Shown here: positions 6,946-13,536 of the stretch, piece after piece
How the letters are laid out: the number at the start of each line of letters is the position of its first letter
Numbering within the stretch: position 1 is the stretch's first letter
NCBI GenBank assembly: GCA_946480125.1
Contig: CAMLIY010000038.1
Location: 1-17,047, forward strand
From: an uncultured Asticcacaulis sp.
GTDB lineage: Bacteria; Pseudomonadota; Alphaproteobacteria; Caulobacterales; Caulobacteraceae
Direction of reading: 5' to 3'
DNA: 17,047 nucleotides
Translations under genes and position numbers: made by a program
Notes under the pieces: model-generated
What the model was told of the DNA's origin: nothing
The model's input: the letters and a program-made list of their open reading frames with translations, nothing else
Database searches by the model: none

Positions 6946-8111
6946 TGGCTGGGCCTGTCGCCAAACATGCCTGGGATCCCACACTGAGCGAACATCTGAT
7001 TGCCGGTTTCAAGGCACAGTGGAGCCATCTGCTGATGCTTAGTTCTCAGGCGATCGTCTTAAACTTAGGCATAGCGGCTGTAATTGTCATAGTGTGCGGG
7101 GTGGCGATCTGGGCATTGAACGCCGGGCTGTGTTACCTGGTTGGGCGTATCCCTGGCCATGATGGTACTGCGGGCAGAAAGGCGATTCAGAAGGCTCTGC
7201 GCATTACCCGCAGTAGCGTCGCGCTTGTGCTTATTCTGATTGCGCTTGTCATGATCGGCGCCGTTTGGGGGGTGGATGTCTTCGCCTGGATGTCTGCCGG
7301 CTTCGCCAGCCAGTTGTCTCACACGCTTCTAACCCTGTTAATCGTACTTGTAATCACGGCTGTCGCCTTTGAGGCCTCCGGATTGTTCATCAGCTATTCG
7401 CTGGGCCGGCTCAAGTTGCGGACACGGCGCGATCTGCGCCGCGGCGCCCAGATCGATACGTTGGGCCCTATTATCCGCCGCACACTCCAGGCTGTTATTC
7501 TGGTCATTGGCATCATGACCATCCTTAGCCAGTTAGGCGTGCAGATCGCGCCTCTGCTGGCTGGCGCCGGGGTGGTTGGCATTGCCGTAGGGTTCGGCGC
7601 CCAAACTTTGGTGAAGGATTTTTTCACAGGATTTTTCCTGCTGATCGAAGATGTGGTGGCTATTGGCGATGTCGTCACCATCGGCAACAGCACGGGCGAG
7701 GTAGAGGAAATGACCTTGCGATACATCTCGCTGCGCGATTTTGACGGGACACTGCATGTCTTTCCCTATGGCGAGGCGCAAATCATCCATAACCTGACAA
7801 AAAGCTTCTCGCGTTATGTTTTCGACCTTCCTGTCACCCTGGCCAGCGATATTGATGCCGCTATAAGGCTTATCGGGGAAACCGGCGCGGCCTTGCAATC
7901 TGAACCGGAATGGAAGCCTTTGATTATTGAGCCCATCGAAGTCATGGGCGTCGACATGCTGGCAGATTTTGGCGCCTTGATAAAGGCGCGCATCACGACA
8001 ACGCCACATGAACGCTGGCGGGTAGGTCGTGAATTTCACCGGCGGATTAAATTGGCCTTTGATAAGGCGGGTATCGTCATTGGTCACAAGGGCGCTTATA
8101 TTGCCAGCTAG
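6942..8111 (+). CDS. MscS-family small-conductance mechanosensitive channel
   Basis: A 389-residue inner-membrane channel of the MscS type, which opens under membrane tension to release solutes during hypo-osmotic shock. Predicted membrane segments are about 36-58, 92-112, 127-152, 182-200 and 203-236, so it has about five helices against three in E. coli MscS. The pore helix and following segment are diagnostic: LLAGAGVVGIAVGFGAQTLV (205-224), then KDFFTGFFLLIED. After it comes the beta domain with VAIGDVVTIGNSTGEVEEM (239-257) and RDFDGTLHVFPYGEAQIIHN (265-284), then an alpha/beta C-terminal region. The start ATG overlaps the pyrophosphatase stop (ATGATGG at 6942; a second ATG follows at 6945). 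The two genes probably form one operon. The transcript is likely closed by the hairpin at 8208-8273. Confidence 0.93.
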   Translation: MMAGPVAKHAWDPTLSEHLIAGFKAQWSHLLMLSSQAIVLNLGIAAVIVIVCGVAIWALNAGLCYLVGRIPGHDGTAGRKAIQKALRITRSSVALVLILIALVMIGAVWGVDVFAWMSAGFASQLSHTLLTLLIVLVITAVAFEASGLFISYSLGRLKLRTRRDLRRGAQIDTLGPIIRRTLQAVILVIGIMTILSQLGVQIAPLLAGAGVVGIAVGFGAQTLVKDFFTGFFLLIEDVVAIGDVVTIGNSTGEVEEMTLRYISLRDFDGTLHVFPYGEAQIIHNLTKSFSRYVFDLPVTLASDIDAAIRLIGETGAALQSEPEWKPLIIEPIEVMGVDMLADFGALIKARITTTPHERWRVGREFHRRIKLAFDKAGIVIGHKGAYIAS

Positions 8112-8207
8112 GCCTTATTGGTATTTTATGAGAAACGACGTGAGGCCGGCTTTTTTCCTTATGGCACGTTCAGTACAGGTTTATTGTCAGCGAGATTTCT
8201 CAATGAC

Positions 8208-8273
8208 AATAAAAAAGCCAGAGAGACGAACGGTTTGACGCATGTCATCCTTTCACCTCTCTGGTTTTTTATT
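8208..8273. terminator. Long inverted repeat, probable bidirectional terminator
   Basis: The left arm 8208-8225 (AATAAAAAAGCCAGAGAG) pairs with the right arm 8257-8273 (CTCTCTGGTTTTTTATT) over 17 base pairs with one bulged G, around a loop of about 31 bases. An A-run on one side and a T-run on the other let it act in either direction, which suits its place between the converging MscS gene and the small acidic-protein gene. The loop is longer than in typical intrinsic terminators. A weaker stem just after the MscS stop (GGCCTT at 8111-8116 with GAGGCC at 8142-8147, then a T-run) may help. Confidence 0.65.
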
Positions 8274-8282
8274 GCGCGGATT

Positions 8283-8310
8283 AAAAAGCGGCCCGGTATA
8301 GAGCCGCTTT
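8283..8310 (-). terminator. Intrinsic terminator of the small acidic-protein gene
   Basis: AAAGCGGC (8285-8292) and GCCGCTTT (8303-8310) form a perfect 8-base-pair stem with a 10-base loop. On the minus strand the stem is followed by a short T-run. It begins 13 bases after the stop codon of the gene at 8323-8745, the usual place for its terminator. Confidence 0.75.
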
Positions 8311-8322
8311 ATATATTTTGCG

Positions 8323-8745
8323 TCAGTAGCTGCTGGGTGGGTCGCTGGCCGGAAAGCTGTCATCTATCATGGAATCAATCTGATCTTCATCCAGTTCTTC
8401 GCGCATTTTCTTATCTGCGCGTAAACACGTCTTTGTCGGCGTGGTCCGGAAGAAGCCGGTCAGGAAGCTTGTCACAAAGGCGCTGATAATCTCCATCAGG
8501 CCCGCGCCCTTAACCTCATGACTATCATAAGCCAGGGCGGCTTTTGTCGCTTTCACGCTGTCTTCTTCACTGATAGCGTCCTGACCTGTTTTTACGGGGG
8601 AAATGATCTTCTCATCCGTACCTTCCGGCGGAAAAGGATCACTTTGCCCGCTGCCATGCGCTACATCGGCCGGATGTGTGCCGTCGCCGCTGTCGTGTTG
8701 CGGGGCGCCTACATTCTGCTCGGTCTTGAGATCAAAATCAGCCAT
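8323..8745 (-). CDS. Small acidic hypothetical protein with C-terminal SFPASDPPS motif
   Basis: A 140-residue protein of unknown function. The ATG at 8745 is preferred to one eight codons upstream because GAGGAGG lies directly before it at the right distance. The N-terminal 80 residues are polar, acidic and rich in Gly, Pro, Asp and His, so probably disordered. One hydrophobic segment, about 82-99 (including MEIISAFVTSFLTGFF), could be a membrane-associated helix. The C-terminus, DSMIDDSFPASDPPSSY, resembles the ESFPASDPP tail seen on many small uncharacterised proteobacterial proteins. It is transcribed divergently from the ABM gene and has its own terminator. No enzymatic motif was found. 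Confidence 0.8.
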   Translation of the reverse strand: MADFDLKTEQNVGAPQHDSGDGTHPADVAHGSGQSDPFPPEGTDEKIISPVKTGQDAISEEDSVKATKAALAYDSHEVKGAGLMEIISAFVTSFLTGFFRTTPTKTCLRADKKMREELDEDQIDSMIDDSFPASDPPSSY

Positions 8746-8902
8746 GGGGTCCTCCTCATCAGACCTCATACTTTAGTCACTGGCGGATAAAGTCACGCTG
8801 GCGATCAGACCCTGGCTATATAAGGCTGTGATAAGGCATCTTGAGGTTGCGGGCACCCCGTGACATAGAGTTCGCATCATTTGCCAAACTCAGGAGCCAG
8901 AC

Positions 8903-9202
8903 ATGATTACCGAAATCGCCACCCTGACGATTGATCCGGCCAGGTCCGCCGATTTCGAGGCGGCTGTAGCCCTTGCCGCGCCGTATTTCAAGAAATCCGA
9001 TGGCTGCCATGGCATGGCCCTGGAAAAACTGATTGAAACGCCGGGTGTCTATAAATTGCGGGTCTTATGGGAAACGGTTGATCATCACATGATCACCTTC
9101 CGTAACAGTGATAATTTCGAGCAATGGCGCGCACTTGCGGGTCCCTTCTTTACCGAGCCCCCTAAAGTAGTGCATGGTGAAACCGTGAAATCGTATTTCT
9201 GA
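8903..9202 (+). CDS. ABM-fold (antibiotic biosynthesis monooxygenase-like) small protein
   Basis: A 99-residue protein matching the dimeric ferredoxin-like ABM fold. It has an N-terminal strand ITEIATLTIDP, a helix with DFEAAVALAAPYF, a strand around YKLRVLWETVDHHMITFRNS (51-70) and a helix FEQWRALAGPFFTEPPKVVH. Such proteins act as small cofactor-free oxygenases, haem-degrading enzymes or quinone-modifying enzymes, and many have no known substrate. AGGAG lies seven bases before ATG. It is followed after 31 bases by the helix-turn-helix gene in the same direction, so the two are likely co-transcribed. There is no signal peptide. Confidence 0.85.
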   Translation: MITEIATLTIDPARSADFEAAVALAAPYFKKSDGCHGMALEKLIETPGVYKLRVLWETVDHHMITFRNSDNFEQWRALAGPFFTEPPKVVHGETVKSYF

Positions 9203-9233
9203 TCCATCATAGCGTACCCCTCAAGAGACTGAC

Positions 9234-9530
9234 ATGACCGAACCGACAAAACCTGCCCGCACAACGCGTAAGTCTCTGCTGACGCCGCTCGAATTTGCCC
9301 GTATCGCTGACCTGGCCTGGCGCACGGACCCTCGCGGATCGCTGGCGCGCCAGATTTCGGAAGCAACCGGGGTATCGGAAAGCTCGATCGAGCGCTGGCT
9401 CAAGGATGAGCGTCACCCTGCGCCGCCCGAGCGGATCGCTGAAGCCCTGCGTCTGGCCGATAAGCGCATGCACGAAAATGGCGACTTTCTGTACAATGTC
9501 GCCATCACCTTGTCGCAAAATCCCACCTAG
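9234..9530 (+). CDS. Small helix-turn-helix hypothetical protein
   Basis: A 98-residue basic protein. Residues 36-58 (SLARQISEATGVSESSIERW) read as a helix-turn-helix: a first helix ARQISEAT, a turn GVS, and a recognition-like helix ESSIERWLKDER. This resembles DNA-binding domains of Xre or transposase type. There is no sensor or oligomerisation domain that I recognise; the C-terminal part (PPERIAEALRLADKRMHENG onward) is probably helical. A weak AAGAGA site precedes the ATG. It may be co-transcribed with the upstream ABM gene. It could be a small regulator, but its target is unknown. A perfect ten-base palindrome (TCACGCGTGA, 9531-9540) directly follows its stop codon. Confidence 0.75.
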   Translation: MTEPTKPARTTRKSLLTPLEFARIADLAWRTDPRGSLARQISEATGVSESSIERWLKDERHPAPPERIAEALRLADKRMHENGDFLYNVAITLSQNPT

Positions 9531-9545
9531 TCACGCGTGAGTTAT

Positions 9546-9872
9546 CTAATTAGGCGGAAGAATGACCCTCAACGCGGTGGTGATCACGACACCAAGGCTT
9601 AGGCCTGCGATAACAGTAAGGGTTATGTTGAGCAGGTCGTTCGTGTCAGGCTGTGTATCAGGAATGCCTTCCGAACCGCCGAGGGGACGCCTGGCCTTAA
9701 GCGGTGCGTTGCGGGCTTCCGCCGCCTGCCAAACGGCATCAGCGCGTGGCGTCCAGTCCCACACGCCTGGGTAAAGGCTTTCTGGTTCGGGTGCGTTGGG
9801 ATGAAAAGGTGGCCGGAAGGGGGCATGTTTCGTCAGCGGGGTGTGCCGGGCGGGAACGTTAAGTTCTGACAT
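9546..9872 (-). CDS. Proline-rich small protein with C-terminal membrane anchor
   Basis: A 108-residue hypothetical protein. AAGGAG lies seven bases before the ATG, supporting translation. Residues 1-80 are polar and rich in Pro, Ala, His and Arg, with two segments of possible order around YPGVWDWTPRADAVWQAAEA (34-53). Residues about 82-104 (NITLTVIAGLSLGVVITTAL) form a single transmembrane helix near the C-terminus, so the topology looks tail-anchored with the N-terminal part in the cytoplasm. The function is unknown. It converges with the helix-turn-helix gene, their stops 15 bases apart. A hairpin (9958-9992) separates it from the RidA-like gene upstream. Confidence 0.72.
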   Translation of the reverse strand: MSELNVPARHTPLTKHAPFRPPFHPNAPEPESLYPGVWDWTPRADAVWQAAEARNAPLKARRPLGGSEGIPDTQPDTNDLLNITLTVIAGLSLGVVITTALRVILPPN

Positions 9873-9957
9873 GACGGGCTCCTTATTGAAGACTCATCAT
9901 ATACGCTTCGGCATAAGATTGGTATCACGCTTGCGCTACGGCTCGTTAACAGCGCGT

Positions 9958-9992
9958 AAGCAAAGCGCGCGGATGAACCACGCGCTTTGCTT
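9958..9992. terminator. Perfect 12-base-pair inverted repeat, possible terminator of the RidA-like gene
   Basis: AAGCAAAGCGCG (9958-9969) pairs exactly with CGCGCTTTGCTT (9981-9992) around an 11-base loop. It starts three bases after the end of the RidA-like gene, as a terminator would. There is no clean T-run after the stem on the minus strand, so an mRNA-stabilising hairpin is also possible. Confidence 0.55.
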
Positions 9993-9995
9993 TCA

Positions 9996-10343
9996 TCAGG
10001 CCAGCGCGGCGGTGACGATGATTTCGACGCGATAGTCCGGCGTGGCAAGCTTGACTTCACCAGTGGCGCGGGCCGGCGGATTGGCCGGATCGACCCAGGC
10101 GTCCCAGACAGCATTCATGGCGGCGAAATCGGCCATGTCGGCCAGCCAGATGGTGGCCGTGAGCAGACGCGACTTGTCAGTGCCGGCCTCAGCCAGCAGG
10201 GCATCGATCTGCGCCAGGACCGCGGTGGTCTGTTCGGTCAGCGATGTGTCCGGCGCGCCAACCTGGCCAGCCAGATAGGCGATGCCGTTATGAATGACGG
10301 CCTGGCTCATGCGTTTGCCGGGATCTAGTCTTTTAATAGTCAT
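9996..10343 (-). CDS. RidA family (YjgF/YER057c/UK114) protein
   Basis: A 115-residue RidA-fold protein. RidA enzymes hydrolyse reactive enamine/imine intermediates made by PLP-dependent enzymes; wider family members act on other substrates. The conserved parts are HNGIAYLAGQVG (18-29), the central helix with QTTAVLAQIDALLAEAGTD (38-56), and the substrate-binding segment PPARATGEV (89-97) with Arg92, the position used by true RidA deaminases. It ends VEIIVTAALA, and the Glu107 position matches the family pattern. AGGAGA precedes the ATG. It lies downstream of the large receptor gene but is separated by that gene's terminator (10413-10442), so it is probably transcribed separately. Confidence 0.9.
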   Translation of the reverse strand: MTIKRLDPGKRMSQAVIHNGIAYLAGQVGAPDTSLTEQTTAVLAQIDALLAEAGTDKSRLLTATIWLADMADFAAMNAVWDAWVDPANPPARATGEVKLATPDYRVEIIVTAALA

Positions 10344-10412
10344 GTAAAAATCTCCTCTTTGGGTATGGGAGCCATGCCGGGGATTGACCCGCTTTGCAAC
10401 GGTTCTCGCAAC

Positions 10413-10442
10413 AAAAAAGCCCGCCCGGAATACCAGACGGGC
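10413..10442 (-). terminator. Intrinsic terminator of the large TonB-dependent receptor gene
   Basis: GCCCGCCCGG (10419-10428) and CCAGACGGGC (10433-10442) form a ten-base-pair stem with a four-base loop. Two positions pair as G-U only when read as minus-strand RNA, which fixes the direction. A run of six T's follows on that strand (10413-10418). It lies 33 bases beyond the receptor stop codon. Confidence 0.85.
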
Positions 10443-10474
10443 CTTCAGGCAGAAGAGGGAGCGGCTTCCGGTGT

Positions 10475-13279
10475 CTAGAAACGGTAGCTGAAGCCCAGCT
10501 TGTACGAAGCGCCATAACGGTAATAGCCCTGCGGCAGCAACGGATTGCCATTTATGCTGTAAGTATTGGCTTCATCGAGCAGATTTTGCCCTTCAAGCGT
10601 GACATCGAGATGCGCGTTGATCTTGTAAGAGGCATGCGCCGTCACCCAGGTGATGGGATCTGCCTGCTCATTATAGCCAGCGCCCAGAACATTGGTCGCT
10701 GTAACGAAGCCGTCTGTATGATCACCGCTCAGGCTAAGAGAGATGGGGCCGTGATCGTAGAACAGACCAAGGGAATAGACGGATGGGGCAATGCCTTCGA
10801 GCGGGCGTTCTTCATCACCCACAAAACTCTGGGACCAGTTACGGGTATATTGCGCACGCACCCCCAAACCGTTTTCGAGAAAATGCTGAAGGCCGATTTC
10901 CAGGCCGCTGACCTTGGCATAGTCGCCATTGATCGGGCGGCTGACATTGAACAGATATCCGGCCACGCCGATATCCTGACCCGGCTCCCAGCTGCTGGTG
11001 ATCTGATCCTTGATATGTTTATGGAAGACGGCGAAATTGAGGATCGAGTTCTTGTTGAAATACCATTCCAGCGAGGCATCGAACTGGTCAGCCGAATAGG
11101 GTGTCAGGTCGGCATTGCCGCCATAGATCTGGGTGAATTCACCCCATGAAACGCTTTCGGTGGTGTTGGTCGGCGCCAGCATTTCGACCGAAGGCCGCGC
11201 CATGGTGCGGGCGGCGCCCAGACGCAGGCGCAAGGTTTCGGTGAGGCGGTAGTTGAGGTTGGCCGAGGGCAGCCAATAGGTATATTCGCTGTCCTGCGTC
11301 ACCGAGGTCGGATCGGCGTAAACGGCCGTATAATTGAAGGCGCCGTTCTCGATAATGTCGAGAATTTTCGCATCCCATGCCTGGGCGGTGGTTTGTGTCT
11401 GGACGACCCGCAGGCCAACATTGCCGCTCCAGCGCTCGCCGGAGAGGTTGGCCTGGACGTAGCCGGCCCAGGTCTTTTCGCCGACGCGGTAGCTTTGCAG
11501 CGGATTCCAAACCGGCGCCGCCGCGGCATATTCGTAGGGTTCGCCATCGGGGCGCAGATGGCCGTCATAGGCGGCCAGCGCCTGCTCATAGCCGGGCACA
11601 TCGAACGACAGGAAGGTGCGCGGGAAATTACCGCTCACTTCGCTCATGAAGTTGGGCAGCGTAAAGCTGTGCGAAATCACATTGCCGCCGAGATCGCCAA
11701 CATTGATCGCATAATCGCCGGAATAATAGTCGGCGCCGCCGGTCAGTGAATTATTGATCAGGTCGCGCGATTTCTTGCGATCCGTATAGGTGACGCCGAA
11801 TTGCAGGCTTTCGAACCAAGACTTGCCGACGGCCCATTTACCCGCGAACGAGGCGCCGTTGATTTCGTCATCGATATTGTCGCCTTCCAGCGAGAAATAG
11901 TGCGTGTTGAAATCCGAATCCGTAAATTGACCATTGGCCAGGCCGCTGGCGAGATCGCGACCATCGTCCAGATTAACGGTGACGCTTGGCACATAGGCGC
12001 CGGTCAGTTCGATATGAGTTGTATTGGGCTGATTCATGCGCAGCACGACATAGCTGTCCTGTCCGCCGGAATGACGTGAAGACGTCGAGCGATAAATGTC
12101 GCCGGTCAGACTAAGGGTATCGCTGACCCGCCATTCGGCGTTGGCGCCAAATAGCTGCGTTTCCACGACGCGGTATGAGGTCTGGTTAAGCAGCTCCGGA
12201 TTCATGCGCAGTTCCGGATCGGGATTATCCATATCGAAACTGGTGACAATCCCGTTTTTGATTACCATATTGGACCAGCGATCGGGCGCAAATAGCGGAT
12301 AGAAGGATTGTTGATAGCCGACCTGCGGGGAGTCGAGTTTGGTTGTCAGGCCATCGACCACCAGGCGGAAATTGTCGTTTGGCCGCCATTCAACCTTCGC
12401 CGTAAAGGCGCTGCGTTTCTTTTGCTCAAGGATAGACCCGACGCGGAACTGGCCCAGACCGATCAGGCCATATTCGTCCGGATCGAGTTCACCATTGCCG
12501 TTCGGATCGATATTGCCGCCCCAGGCATTGCCGGACCAGTCGGTGCCGGGCACCGGATTGCGCGTCCAGCCGCCGTCATTGCCGGCTTCATCGGTACGGT
12601 CGTCGCGCTGTTCCAGAACGACGCCTAGCAGCACGCCCAGCTTGTCGCCGGCGAAGGTGTTGCTGTAGACGCCGGAAAACTTCTTGCCGTCGAGTTCGGA
12701 CATCTGGTTGCGATCGCCTTCGATGCGGACGATACCGTGCTGGCCGCGCTTGTCGAACGGGCTGGCCGAGCGCAGATTGATCAGTCCGCCAATCGCGCCT
12801 TCGGTCAGCGAGGCCTCCGCACCCTTTATGACATCGGCGCCGCTGATGACGTCGGATGGCAGCACGTCATAGGCGAAGTCGCGGCCGGCGCCGTCGGTGG
12901 CCAGAATCCGGCCGTTGAAGGTGGAAAGGGTATATTCCGGCCCCAGGCCACGGACACTGACTTTCTGGCCCTCGCCGCCGGCCGTGCGCGAAATCGACAC
13001 GCCGGTAATATGGCTGAGAGAATCCGCGACGTTATCATCCGGGAACATCCCCAGTTCAAGCGCGCTGATCGAATCCTGCACCGTCGTCGCATCGCGCTTC
13101 AGCTTGACGGCGCGGGCGACGCTCGCCCGCACCCCGACAACGACGATTTCCTGGGTGGCTTCGGCTGTGGCCGGATCGGTAACCGGGGCATCCTGGGCGC
13201 TGACGTGGGAAGCGGCTGTCAGGGCGATCAGCGCGGCGCTGCCGCTAAGCCATTTGCGTTTCATTTGTATGGTCGGCAT
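10475..13279 (-). CDS. TonB-dependent receptor, TonB-Xanth-Caul type, probably for galactosides
   Basis: A 934-residue outer-membrane receptor. ATG 13279 is preferred because GGAGA precedes it at good spacing; MKRKW at 13264 is an alternative. The signal peptide is cut near residue 28 (HVSA/QDA), and a TonB box EIVVVG lies at 44-49. The plug carries SALELGMFPDDNVADSLSHI, the ISRTAGGEGQKVSVRGLGPE region and GAEASLTEGAIGGLINLRS, the hallmark pattern of the TonB-Xanth-Caul subfamily, whose characterised members often import oligosaccharides. The barrel ends YKLGFSYRF with the expected terminal Phe. The divergent DeoR-type regulator and nearby alpha-galactosidase suggest uptake of alpha-galactosides; that substrate is inference. 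It has its own terminator at 10413-10442 and a candidate promoter around 13363-13386. Confidence 0.95.
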   Translation of the reverse strand: MPTIQMKRKWLSGSAALIALTAASHVSAQDAPVTDPATAEATQEIVVVGVRASVARAVKLKRDATTVQDSISALELGMFPDDNVADSLSHITGVSISRTAGGEGQKVSVRGLGPEYTLSTFNGRILATDGAGRDFAYDVLPSDVISGADVIKGAEASLTEGAIGGLINLRSASPFDKRGQHGIVRIEGDRNQMSELDGKKFSGVYSNTFAGDKLGVLLGVVLEQRDDRTDEAGNDGGWTRNPVPGTDWSGNAWGGNIDPNGNGELDPDEYGLIGLGQFRVGSILEQKKRSAFTAKVEWRPNDNFRLVVDGLTTKLDSPQVGYQQSFYPLFAPDRWSNMVIKNGIVTSFDMDNPDPELRMNPELLNQTSYRVVETQLFGANAEWRVSDTLSLTGDIYRSTSSRHSGGQDSYVVLRMNQPNTTHIELTGAYVPSVTVNLDDGRDLASGLANGQFTDSDFNTHYFSLEGDNIDDEINGASFAGKWAVGKSWFESLQFGVTYTDRKKSRDLINNSLTGGADYYSGDYAINVGDLGGNVISHSFTLPNFMSEVSGNFPRTFLSFDVPGYEQALAAYDGHLRPDGEPYEYAAAAPVWNPLQSYRVGEKTWAGYVQANLSGERWSGNVGLRVVQTQTTAQAWDAKILDIIENGAFNYTAVYADPTSVTQDSEYTYWLPSANLNYRLTETLRLRLGAARTMARPSVEMLAPTNTTESVSWGEFTQIYGGNADLTPYSADQFDASLEWYFNKNSILNFAVFHKHIKDQITSSWEPGQDIGVAGYLFNVSRPINGDYAKVSGLEIGLQHFLENGLGVRAQYTRNWSQSFVGDEERPLEGIAPSVYSLGLFYDHGPISLSLSGDHTDGFVTATNVLGAGYNEQADPITWVTAHASYKINAHLDVTLEGQNLLDEANTYSINGNPLLPQGYYRYGASYKLGFSYRF

Positions 13280-13325
13280 GTGTAGTCTCCATATATGACG
13301 GCGCGTAGCGGCGCTCATTCCCTTA

Positions 13326-13394
13326 TGTTGCGATTTATGTACGCTTTTGTTGCTCTGTCTACATTATCTTTCGTTTTATATGTCAATCGCAACA
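13326..13394 (-). promoter_or_regulatory. Candidate receptor promoter flanked by an inverted repeat
   Basis: TGTTGCGATT (13326-13335) is repeated in exact inverted form as AATCGCAACA (13385-13394). A third partial copy, TTTTGTTGC (13345-13353), is the inverse of GCAACAAAA at 13389-13397. Between the outer arms, on the receptor strand, lies TTGACA (13386-13381) with candidate -10 elements GATAAT (13368-13363, spacer 12) or TGTAGA (13363-13358, spacer 17). One arm thus touches the -35 and the other lies near or beyond the transcription start, a layout that fits repression. The binding protein is not identified. Confidence 0.5.
13369..13377. promoter_or_regulatory. Candidate DeoR-family half-site TTTCGTTTT in the receptor promoter
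   Basis: TTTCGTTTT lies within the spacer of the candidate receptor promoter. Its exact reverse complement, AAAACGAAA, occurs at 13503-13511, 26 bases before the regulator start codon. T-rich sites with TTTCG or CTTTC pentamers are used by several DeoR-family repressors, including AgaR-type proteins. Binding by the adjacent regulator is inference. Confidence 0.4.
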
Positions 13395-13502
13395 AAAAAG
13401 AAGCAAATTTGACACAGGTTTGATTAAGTCCTTTGGCATTGTCTGCCCCAGCAAATCGCCGAGGTTGAATTTGCCCGGCATTTGAGGGATAAGCGGCGTA
13501 TC

Positions 13503-13511
13503 AAAACGAAA
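13503..13511. promoter_or_regulatory. Candidate DeoR-family half-site AAAACGAAA upstream of the regulator gene
   Basis: This is the inverted copy of the nine-base motif at 13369-13377. A related CCGAAAAC follows at 13526-13533, directly before the regulator start. Its position suggests autoregulation, common in this family. Confidence 0.4.
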
Positions 13512-13536
13512 CCTTGTTCCGGGGACCGAAAACAAA

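Noticed and set aside
8746..8902. Search for EcfG-type stress promoters (GGAAC-N16/17-CGTT) before the small genes
   Set aside because: No such pair was found upstream of the genes at 8745, 8903, 9234 or 9872.
9531..9540. Ten-base palindrome TCACGCGTGA after the helix-turn-helix gene
   Set aside because: It is short, single-copy as far as seen and lies in the 15-base gap of a convergent pair, so chance is a sufficient explanation.
9846..9858. GAAC-GTTAA-GTTC inverted repeat, like a Gram-positive-type SOS box
   Set aside because: The spacer is five rather than four bases, it is not the class-typical GTTC-N7-GTTC direct repeat, and it lies inside the start of a coding sequence.
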